64,000 nucleotides of DNA from JADHUC01 sp964617665 (GTDB taxonomy: Bacteria > Planctomycetota > Planctomycetia > Pirellulales > Pirellulaceae), in contig CAZUAH010000012.1 of assembly GCA_964617665.1 (NCBI GenBank), positions 1 through 64,000 on the forward strand. Reading direction: 5' to 3'. The notes beneath the pieces were generated by a model. It ran no database searches and was not told the DNA's origin. It saw nothing but the letters and a program-made list of their open reading frames with translations. Position 1 is the stretch's first letter. Every line of letters begins with the position of its first letter. This document shows, piece by piece, positions 54,488-62,388 of this stretch. A program made the position numbers and the translations under genes.

Positions 54488-55765
54488 TCATTCGATTTCC
54501 GTCACTTCCGGCGGGTGCGTGGTGTCGCAGTGACGTGGCTCGAACAGCCCAAATGTCATGGCCCAGCCCGCCAGGATCATGCAGGCAATGCCGCAGAACA
54601 CTGGGGCGAATCCGATCGCACTGATCAGAACGCCTACCAGAGGCGAGAAGAAGATAGGTGTAGCCATGCAGAGGGTGATCGCGCTCAAATACCGTGGATG
54701 ATCCTCGGGCGACGACATCTCCAGCGTGTAGTTGTGAAGCGTCCTCATGGTCACCGGCGTGAGGCCTACCAGAAGGAAAACCAACGGAAACCACGGACCG
54801 CCGGCCGGACCGATGTGCGACAACGCCAAGGCGATGACCGGCGCACCGGACACTGCCAGCAGAGTTGTGCGCAAAACGAGCCTGTTGCCGCGCCAATCGG
54901 CCAGCGGACCGACAATCATACTGAATAGCGCGGTTCCGGCGTTTTGCACGACAAGCCACCATATGATGTCCCGCAGCCCCACTTTCATTGGCCCTTCGCG
55001 AGCTAGGGCTTGATAGTGCGGGAACAGCATCACCGACACGCCGAACAGAGACGCAATGATGGCCAGACGGCGGAATTTCGCGTCACCGCGTAACGTGAGC
55101 CAGACATCGACAAAACGCTGGCTAATCCTCGTGGCTGGCTCTTCATAGTCGTCCGGCGGCTCGGTCAGCAGCAGCGACTGCAAGGCCGCGAAAGCGAAAC
55201 AGCAGGCGGCAAAACCGAAGATCCAGTCAAATCGTCCGTCTTGGTCGGTCATCCACTGCGGGAGCAGTGCGATCACCAGCACAATGGCGACGAGCGATCC
55301 GAAGACGTTCGTGACCAGCATCAAGCGGCCTCGTCTTGCGGCTTCAACCAACTTCCCCTGCAGTGTGTTAAAGGATAGCTGGTTGACGCCCGTGCTCATG
55401 AAGAACAGGGCGTAGGCCACGAGGAACGCCAGCGGCATCCAGTTCGTTCCACTCGCACCACGAACAGCCCAAACGCCGGACAGGATCAACAACGAAAGCA
55501 TCATGAGCGTCGTGCAGATGAACAGCGCCCATTTCTTCCGCCGCATGACCTTGATTCGGCGAGCCATGAGCAACGGCGGAATGCTGAGACCGAAACGGTT
55601 CAACAGAGGAAGGAAGCTGCGGACCCAGGCACCCCCGCCCAAGAGGTCCAGGACGACCGGCATGACGATACTTTCGGTCTTAAAGATCCAACCGCATCGC
55701 CACAGAATCTGATAGACGGCCAGGACGAAGAAATTACGAGTCGGCTGAGGAGCGTTTCCTGGCAT
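54488..55765 (-). CDS. Major facilitator superfamily transporter
   Basis: A 425-residue membrane protein with about 12 hydrophobic segments, for example WALFICTTLMMLSLLILSGV, LMLVTNVFGSLVAIVLVIAL, LVLRTTLLAVSGAPVIALAL and GPWFPLVFLLVGLTPV. The inner loop has RRIKVMRRKKW and the middle LADWRGNRLV resembles the MFS loop between segments 8 and 9. The C-terminus is short and hydrophilic. Substrate unknown. It lies 137 bases before the permease gene, so a shared transcript is only possible. Confidence 0.88.
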   Translation of the reverse strand: MPGNAPQPTRNFFVLAVYQILWRCGWIFKTESIVMPVVLDLLGGGAWVRSFLPLLNRFGLSIPPLLMARRIKVMRRKKWALFICTTLMMLSLLILSGVWAVRGASGTNWMPLAFLVAYALFFMSTGVNQLSFNTLQGKLVEAARRGRLMLVTNVFGSLVAIVLVIALLPQWMTDQDGRFDWIFGFAACCFAFAALQSLLLTEPPDDYEEPATRISQRFVDVWLTLRGDAKFRRLAIIASLFGVSVMLFPHYQALAREGPMKVGLRDIIWWLVVQNAGTALFSMIVGPLADWRGNRLVLRTTLLAVSGAPVIALALSHIGPAGGPWFPLVFLLVGLTPVTMRTLHNYTLEMSSPEDHPRYLSAITLCMATPIFFSPLVGVLISAIGFAPVFCGIACMILAGWAMTFGLFEPRHCDTTHPPEVTEIE

Positions 55766-55847
55766 GAACCGAATTGATGGCCCGTCGGGTACTTGGGATT
55801 GTTATCCGGCGCGCCGTACGAGCAGACTATCGCAGCTCAAATTTCGG

Positions 55848-55915
55848 GTAGCGGAACTCGCCAAGAGTTTCGGCGTGTCTCGTTGCTGGCCGAAAGCCTT
55901 GGCGGCTTCCGCTAC
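55848..55915. repeat. Palindromic intergenic repeat, family D
   Basis: Two 27-base arms, 55848-55874 and 55889-55915, are inverted copies matching at 23 of 27 positions, with a 14-base loop. Both arms start GTAGCGGAA, read outward. It lies between the MFS gene and the exported unknown. It could act as a terminator-like hairpin, but no T run follows; it looks like a small non-coding repeat element. Confidence 0.75.
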
Positions 55916-55947
55916 GGTCCACCCGAACACGAAGCTGCGGTGAAATA

Positions 55948-57198
55948 CTAGTACCGTCCGGTGAAGTTGGGATTGCCATCACGGAAATCGCGTCGGGCTT
56001 CCAGCAGCGTCTGGCTCTCTTTGCCTTTGCACTCGATGAACAGTAACGCGTCTGCTCGGCCTGGTGAATCGGTCAAGGCAATCCCCGGAACCGAGGGGAT
56101 CGGAAGGCCAAAAGGCCCCGAGCGTTCGGCAGTGGGCGAGGCGACCACTCCGCAACTGAGCAGCATGACTTGGCTGGAGGGCCAACGAAACCGTTCATGC
56201 AGTCGCCAGCTAACCACCTGGGGCACTTGAATCTGTACGCGTTGTGCGCCGCCTGCAGCCGATGGCACATCGACCGCCACTGGCACCAACTTCTCGACTT
56301 GATCGATGTGGCAACGCACAGCAGCGTCGATGGTGTTACCGTCCAAAGACATCAGCGGGCTGATCTGCAACGAGTATCCCTCCTGAATCTGCCCCATGTC
56401 CAGTTCGTGCCCCGGCCAGACGTTTCGCGTCATTCGCACGGTGCGGACGTAATTGCGCGGGGTGGTCCGTGAGATAGTGTGAGACTGGCCATTGGCGATA
56501 AGAACGTTGGGCGAATTGTGCTCGCGATAGTCAGTCCGTTTTTGCAGCTGGCCGATCAGTACAGCAGCATTTTCCTTGGACACAAGCCACGCGTCGACGC
56601 CGGCGGCCTTGACATCGACAGGCTGCAAAAGCGGCATGGCCGCTGTCCGCCAGTTGGGACTGGCGATCGTTACCAGCCGCAGGCTGAATGCATACGATTC
56701 CGCCTCTTTGCCGTCGACGCAGTCAACCAGGAAGCGATCGACGACATCACCGATCAGACGGTGCATCGCCTCGGTGTGATACACGTACAGTGTAGTGCGG
56801 TTGGCGTTCAATATCCCCAGCGGCTCGGAGAACCAGACCTCGGTACCCGTTTCGCGCAAGACCCAGTCTATGACGGCCCGCTCCGGGTGTTCGGTCGTCG
56901 ACACACGCGATGTGTAGGGACTTATGTCGTACTGTTTCCAGAGCTGACCATGATCATTCGGCAGTGTGCCGGTACCCCTGCTGACCAAAGTGATCGGAGC
57001 CTTGCCGTTTGGCAGGCCGCTGGCAGCAAGCGAGACGCCATTGCCAGCGGGGGTCCTGATCGGAGATTCACTTGCCTTGGTCGCTTGCCATTCCCCGACC
57101 GATCCGCTGCCTTGATCCGTCGTCGGTGGTTGCTGGGCCAAGACGACTGAACTTGCCAACAGCATCACAGCCAGCAGTATCACGATTCGCGTGAGCAT
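55948..57198 (-). CDS. Exported protein of unknown function, faint secretin-like pattern
   Basis: A 416-residue protein with a signal peptide (1-21, VVLAQ). The middle holds YVYHTEAMHRLIGDVVDRFL. The later half has LIANGQSHTISRTTPRNYV and QEGYSLQISPLMSLDGNTID, which faintly resemble the beta-rich part of secretins (gain of sheet strands before V-P-V motifs), but the length and missing C-terminal pore make that uncertain. It could be a beta-rich envelope protein. Start ATG 57198. Confidence 0.68.
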   Translation of the reverse strand: MLTRIVILLAVMLLASSVVLAQQPPTTDQGSGSVGEWQATKASESPIRTPAGNGVSLAASGLPNGKAPITLVSRGTGTLPNDHGQLWKQYDISPYTSRVSTTEHPERAVIDWVLRETGTEVWFSEPLGILNANRTTLYVYHTEAMHRLIGDVVDRFLVDCVDGKEAESYAFSLRLVTIASPNWRTAAMPLLQPVDVKAAGVDAWLVSKENAAVLIGQLQKRTDYREHNSPNVLIANGQSHTISRTTPRNYVRTVRMTRNVWPGHELDMGQIQEGYSLQISPLMSLDGNTIDAAVRCHIDQVEKLVPVAVDVPSAAGGAQRVQIQVPQVVSWRLHERFRWPSSQVMLLSCGVVASPTAERSGPFGLPIPSVPGIALTDSPGRADALLFIECKGKESQTLLEARRDFRDGNPNFTGRY

Positions 57199-57376
57199 TT
57201 TAAGCCTCCCTGCCTAGAACGCGCGCAGTCGAAGGAATTGGAAAAAAGCGTGGCGGAGTATAGGGAGGCCGCGCCAGTATGGCAAGCCAGATCGGGCGGT
57301 CAAGATGGCAATGCTAGCGAGATGTTGGCAAGCTTGTTGCCGCCATCCAATGGAAAACCCCGTCCCACGCGGAATC

Positions 57377-59335
57377 TCAGTGGCGACTCAACATCTCCTG
57401 TCGATATCGTCGCATTACGTCGCTTCGCATTAGCAACCCAACGAGACGTCGCGACGGTCCACGCCCTGATTCGACAGGCAACGTTTCGATGTCGCGCGTG
57501 CCAAAATCGCGAATGGCTTCCAACAGGTTCTCGTTTGGCTCGACCGAGAGTGGCGCGGCCAGCGCGATGTCCTCGGCGTTGACTAGTTGAGGTGGCATGT
57601 CGCTATCGAGGACGCGATGCAAGTCTTCCGGGCGAATAATGCCGATGAGCCTGTCTTCTTCGTTCATCACGGGCAGACTCTCGATGTGCGAGTTGGCCTG
57701 AGCCACTCGCACGATTTCCGTGACGGTGTCCGTATGCTTGACGGTTGGGAAGTGCCGAATCATCACGTCACGCACCATGATGTGCTCCATGCGGTGCATG
57801 TCGTGGCCTCTCGCTACCGTCTCGCCGCGACGGCTAAGCTTTTTGTGGTAGATACTCTCCGGATCTATCAGTTTGGCGACAAGGCTTGCCAGACCTGCCG
57901 CTGCCATGATCGGTAGGATTACGTGGTAATTGCTGGTCATTTCGTAGACGATCAGAATGGCACTCAACACGCCCTGAGTCGTACCGGCCACCACAGCCCC
58001 CATTCCGACGATGGCGTATACTCCGGGATTTGCGCTCCACTCAGGAACCACGATGTTGCAGATCAAGCCGAAAGACGCACCAGTCGTTGCGCCAATGAAC
58101 AAGGAGGGCGCGAAGATGCCGCCAGACCCGCCCCCTCCCAAGGTCAGGCTGGTCATCAGCGGTTTCAGGAACGCCAACGGCAGCAGCCACCACAGTTCCT
58201 TCAGCAGGTCCTCTGGCTGCAGGCGGACGATCTTGCTCTCGGCTTCCTGCCGTTTGCCTTCTGGCAGATCGTCAAGTTGCTCGCGTTTCTGCTTGTCATC
58301 CGTTTCGTCTGTCGGTGCGAGTTCCAGGTGCAAAACGTGGTCTACAACGCCATAGCCGACACCAAGCAAAGGCGGCATAGTAGTTTCGCGTGACTCTTCG
58401 CCCTGCTGGCCACTGCCCAATTGTTGAACCGGCGCCATCATTGGGTAGGCTGCACCGGCCAAGCCGACCAAGCCGCCGAACACGATCGCTCGTATCCACC
58501 ATTTGGACAAGTATCGTTGGCCAAGATCCTCGATGCCGTACAACAGCTTAATGAAGCCAGCAGCCGCCAACCCGCAGATTACGCCCAGCAAGACGTAGGA
58601 CGGGAGTTGCTCCCACGCACCGTGAAACGAGTGATAGATATGTGGAAACGCCGCCTCGAAACGGTGTTCGCCCACGTGAACCTGCACTACGTCTGCCAGC
58701 ACACTAGCGATGACGATGGGCGTGAGACTTTCGACAGCGAAACTGCCGAGGATGATCTCGCTGGCGAACACCACACCGGCTAACGGCGCGTTAAAGGTGG
58801 CACTGATTCCTGCGGCCGCCCCGGCGGCAACAAGCACTTTGATATTGCGAGATGACAGCTTGAAGACCTGACCGAAAACGCTGCCCAGTGCCGAACCGAT
58901 CTGGACAATCGGGCCCTCACGCCCGATCGAGCCTCCCGTCCCGATACAAACGCCGCTGGCAAGAATCTTCACCAACGACACGCGCGGCCGTATCACGCCG
59001 TCGTGACGGGCAACGGCGGTAATTACTTCCGGCACGCCGTGGCCTTGGGCCTCGGGAGCAAATCGCCGAGTGAACCAGGAGACGACAAGCAGGCCCAACG
59101 CGGGGCACAAGCACAAGGCCAACAGCCACATCCAGTTCTCATTGATGGCTGGTAAGATCGACTCGACGGTGTACTTGCTGATCGTATTGATCAGCAAGGT
59201 GAACAGCACCGCACCGAACCCGCCGAGTATTCCAATCACGCCGGCCAAGATAAGCGTGAGTGTGCCGCCCGGAATCGCACCGCGCTTAAGGTATCCGAGA
59301 ATTCGACTATGTAGATGTTCCAGCCAAGGTCGCAT
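57377..59335 (-). CDS. ClC-type chloride channel/antiporter with two CBS domains
   Basis: A 652-residue membrane protein. The ClC core has GTGGSIGREGPIVQIGSALG (selectivity region with the gating Glu), then GGGGSGGIFAPSLFIGATTG and GMGAVVAGTTQGVLSAILIV. Residues about 310-365 form an unusually charged insertion (TDETDDKQKREQLDDLPEGK) between channel helices. The C-terminus has two CBS domains (IMVRDVMIRHFPTVKHTDTV and NEEDRLIGIIRPEDLHRVLD). Whether it is a channel or a proton exchanger cannot be told by eye. Confidence 0.92.
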   Translation of the reverse strand: MRPWLEHLHSRILGYLKRGAIPGGTLTLILAGVIGILGGFGAVLFTLLINTISKYTVESILPAINENWMWLLALCLCPALGLLVVSWFTRRFAPEAQGHGVPEVITAVARHDGVIRPRVSLVKILASGVCIGTGGSIGREGPIVQIGSALGSVFGQVFKLSSRNIKVLVAAGAAAGISATFNAPLAGVVFASEIILGSFAVESLTPIVIASVLADVVQVHVGEHRFEAAFPHIYHSFHGAWEQLPSYVLLGVICGLAAAGFIKLLYGIEDLGQRYLSKWWIRAIVFGGLVGLAGAAYPMMAPVQQLGSGQQGEESRETTMPPLLGVGYGVVDHVLHLELAPTDETDDKQKREQLDDLPEGKRQEAESKIVRLQPEDLLKELWWLLPLAFLKPLMTSLTLGGGGSGGIFAPSLFIGATTGASFGLICNIVVPEWSANPGVYAIVGMGAVVAGTTQGVLSAILIVYEMTSNYHVILPIMAAAGLASLVAKLIDPESIYHKKLSRRGETVARGHDMHRMEHIMVRDVMIRHFPTVKHTDTVTEIVRVAQANSHIESLPVMNEEDRLIGIIRPEDLHRVLDSDMPPQLVNAEDIALAAPLSVEPNENLLEAIRDFGTRDIETLPVESGRGPSRRLVGLLMRSDVMRRYRQEMLSRH

Positions 59336-59555
59336 GTATCACAGTGCGTGTCCGCATCGGTCGCTTGGTGTCTCTCGCCGGTGCTTAAGGGAAAGCGGCT
59401 GGCGCTGTCCGACAAAGGAGCATAAGATCCCGACGGCCGCGCTGTCGTAGTGGAGAACCTCTTAATTTAGGCCATCTGCGGCGTATGGCTAGTGGGGTGG
59501 GCCTGTAATTCTCCAGGAGCCAGCCAATTTGTTTGACCTGTGCCGCGAGCCTGCT

Positions 59556-62198
59556 CTAGGACTTCTTCTTAGTCTTCTTTTTTGCCTTCCTCTTGGCCTT
59601 CTTCTTCCCCTTGCGCGAAGAGCCCTTGGCGGCCCGTTCGGCCAGCAACTGCAGGGCGTTTTCAAACGTCACGTCCTCGGGCGATGTGCCCTTCGGCAAG
59701 GAGGCATTCGTCGTGCCATCGGTCACGTAGGGCCCATAACGGCCGTCGAGCAGTTTTACAGGCTGATCCGTTATTGGGGACGCATCGAACGACCTGATTG
59801 GCTCCTTCGGAGTCCTGCTGCGGCCCCGGCCCTTGGGTTTGGCCAGTTGCACTAGTGCTTGCTCAAGCGTCACGTCCAGCGGCGACAGGTCGCTGGGCAA
59901 AGATCTTGTCTCAGTGCCGCATTTGACATACGGTCCATACCGCCCATTGGCGGCGATCACCGGTTCGCTGGACTCTGGATGCTGGCCGAGTGTGCGTGGC
60001 AGCGTTAACAAGGCAAGCGCCGTGTCCAGATCGACATCCTCTGGCGCCATTCCTTTCATCAGCGAAGCATTCTTGGGTTTCTCCTTGTCGTCAGGCGTCC
60101 CCAATTGCACGTAGGGGCCGAAGCGTCCCTTCTTCAGGAACACGGGTTTGTGCGTGTCAGGGCATATCCCAAGCGGTTCATCGTCTTCTTGACCTTCGTC
60201 AAGCAATACAATGGCCCTCTGCAAAGTCAATTCGTCCGGTGCCATTTCGTGCGGCACGCTGGCGCGCCGTTCTCCTTGCTCCAGGAACGGACCGAACTTG
60301 CCGACTCGAAGGGTCACTTCCTCTTTGTTCTCCCCCTTGGTTGGTATCCCCAGGGAAAAACGGCTGACGGCTCGTGCGTCGATCTCCTTGATCTTGTCCT
60401 CGACACGTTGCCGCAAACCCGGCGCGTCGTTGCCGAAGAAAAACTCGTGCAGATACTGCAGATGCTCGCTTTCATGGCGAGCGATGGCATCCAGGAAATC
60501 CTCCATTTGCGCTGTGAACTCATAGTCCACCAAGTGCGAGAGATGCTCCTCCAACAATCGCACTACAGAGAACGCCGTCCACGATGGGACCAGGGCATTC
60601 CCTTTCTTGAACACATACTCGCGAGCTTGGATCGTGTCGATAATCGAGGCATACGTGCTTGGACGCCCAATGCCCTTCTCTTCCAATGCACGCGTCAGTG
60701 CCGCTTCGCTGAATCGGGGAGGTGGCTGTGTGACGTGGCTCTTGCCTTCCAGATCGCGGCAGGCAACAACCTCGTCCAAACTGACGTTTGGCAGCAGCGT
60801 TTCTTTGTCCGCCAATTCCGCCTTTGGATCGTCGGAGCCTTCCACGTACGCACGCAAGTAACCTGGGAAATCGATAGTCCTGCCGCTGACTTGAAATACA
60901 GCGCCATCAGCTTCCAGGGTAATGGTGATGCGGCGACCGCGCGCGTCGGCCATTTGACTGGCGACTGTCCGTTTCCAAATCAGCTCAAACAGGCGAAACT
61001 CATCGTCGTTCAGTTGCGAACGAAGCGATTCCGGTAAACGGAATGGATGGCCGGCTGGCCGAATCGCCTCGTGAGCTTCTTGAGCGTTCTTGACCTTCGA
61101 TGCATAGAGGCGAGGGCTATCCGGCAAGTACTCGTTACCATATTCCGATCGGACGAGTTCACGAGCCGCATCGATAGCTACTTGCGCGAGAGTGGTCGAA
61201 TCGGTACGCATGTAGGTGATATAGCCGTTTTCGTACAAACTCTGGGCAACACTCATCGCCCTCCGAGCCGTGAAGCCCAACTTGCGGTTGGCCTCCTGCT
61301 GCATGGTGCTGGTCGTGAAAGGTGCGGCCGGCCGCGACGTGTAAGGCTTGTCTTCCAGTGAGGCAATGCGGAAGCGTGCCTTCTTGAGCCGCTCCGCTAA
61401 TTCCGCCGCCCCGGCTTCGTCCAGTAGCAGCAGATTTGCGTCTTTGATTGCACCCGATTTGGAATCGAAGTCCTTGCCCGCTGGGACGCGGCGACCATCG
61501 ACGGAGACAAGGGCCGCTCTGAGTTCCGAGCCCGTATCAGTCGCAAATGTGCCGAGCAAGTCCCACCACTCGGCAGAGGCAAAAGCGCGCCGAGCTCGCT
61601 CGCGTTCCACAATCAGACGCACAGCCACGCTTTGTACCCGCCCCGCCGACAGCCGCGGTCGGATTTTCCGCCACAACAGAGGTGACACTTCGTAACCGTA
61701 GAGGCGATCCAGGATCCGCCGTGTTTCCTGGGCCTTGACCAGGCCATCGTCGATGTCGCGGGGGCTGGCCAGCGCTTCCTGGATCGCTTCTTCCGTAATC
61801 TCGTGAAACACCAGTCGATGCACGGGCACCTTGGGCTTCAGCACCTCGCACAGATGCCAACTGATAGCTTCACCCTCGCGGTCTTCGTCCGTCGCCAGAT
61901 AGAGGTTATTCGCCTCCTTCAAAGCTTTGCGCAGTTTGGCTACCTGCTTTTTCTTATCACCCGGCACAATGTAGATTGGCGTGAAGTCCGAATCAACGTT
62001 CACTCCCAGGTTTGCCCACTTCTCCCCTTTGTATTTCTCGGGGACTTCTTTGGCCCCGTGGGGCAAATCACGAATGTGACCAACACTCGCCTCGACTGTG
62101 TAGCCTTTGCCGAGGAACTTACTGATCGTCCGTGCTTTGGCTGGTGATTCCACAATCACCAACGAGTTACCGCTTTTTGCTGCTGATTTCTTCGCCAT
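59556..62198 (-). CDS. topA: DNA topoisomerase I
   Basis: Relaxes negative supercoils by single-strand passage. The 880-residue type IA enzyme has the Toprim part with IVESPAKARTISKFLGKGY and DEDREGEAISWHL, RLSAGRVQSVAVRLIVERE, and the active Tyr in GYITYMRTDSTTL. After the core come four repeats with GRxGPYV/FGPFL (e.g. LKKGRFGPYVQLGTPDDKEK, NGRYGPYVKCGTETRSL) in place of zinc fingers, and a Lys-rich tail (KKKAKRKAKKKTKKKS). ATG 62198 is 190 bases from the divergent chaperone gene. The length is normal for this form. Confidence 0.96.
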   Translation of the reverse strand: MAKKSAAKSGNSLVIVESPAKARTISKFLGKGYTVEASVGHIRDLPHGAKEVPEKYKGEKWANLGVNVDSDFTPIYIVPGDKKKQVAKLRKALKEANNLYLATDEDREGEAISWHLCEVLKPKVPVHRLVFHEITEEAIQEALASPRDIDDGLVKAQETRRILDRLYGYEVSPLLWRKIRPRLSAGRVQSVAVRLIVERERARRAFASAEWWDLLGTFATDTGSELRAALVSVDGRRVPAGKDFDSKSGAIKDANLLLLDEAGAAELAERLKKARFRIASLEDKPYTSRPAAPFTTSTMQQEANRKLGFTARRAMSVAQSLYENGYITYMRTDSTTLAQVAIDAARELVRSEYGNEYLPDSPRLYASKVKNAQEAHEAIRPAGHPFRLPESLRSQLNDDEFRLFELIWKRTVASQMADARGRRITITLEADGAVFQVSGRTIDFPGYLRAYVEGSDDPKAELADKETLLPNVSLDEVVACRDLEGKSHVTQPPPRFSEAALTRALEEKGIGRPSTYASIIDTIQAREYVFKKGNALVPSWTAFSVVRLLEEHLSHLVDYEFTAQMEDFLDAIARHESEHLQYLHEFFFGNDAPGLRQRVEDKIKEIDARAVSRFSLGIPTKGENKEEVTLRVGKFGPFLEQGERRASVPHEMAPDELTLQRAIVLLDEGQEDDEPLGICPDTHKPVFLKKGRFGPYVQLGTPDDKEKPKNASLMKGMAPEDVDLDTALALLTLPRTLGQHPESSEPVIAANGRYGPYVKCGTETRSLPSDLSPLDVTLEQALVQLAKPKGRGRSRTPKEPIRSFDASPITDQPVKLLDGRYGPYVTDGTTNASLPKGTSPEDVTFENALQLLAERAAKGSSRKGKKKAKRKAKKKTKKKS

Positions 62199-62388
62199 AG
62201 TCCTTCCGACGATCCTCTTGGCTTTGCCGATAGGCCTTTTTGGGATTGTATTTGCGTAGATGCGCCATAGAATCGGCGCTCTTACACCATTCCTGTTGTT
62301 AAGGATAGGGGACCCTTTAGAGCACGACTATGCAACCTGTCAAGAGTAGTCGGATTCGCTCAGCCCGCATTAACTAGAAAGACTCTTT

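Noticed and set aside
60105..61037. 310-codon open frame on the plus strand
   Set aside because: Antisense to topA.
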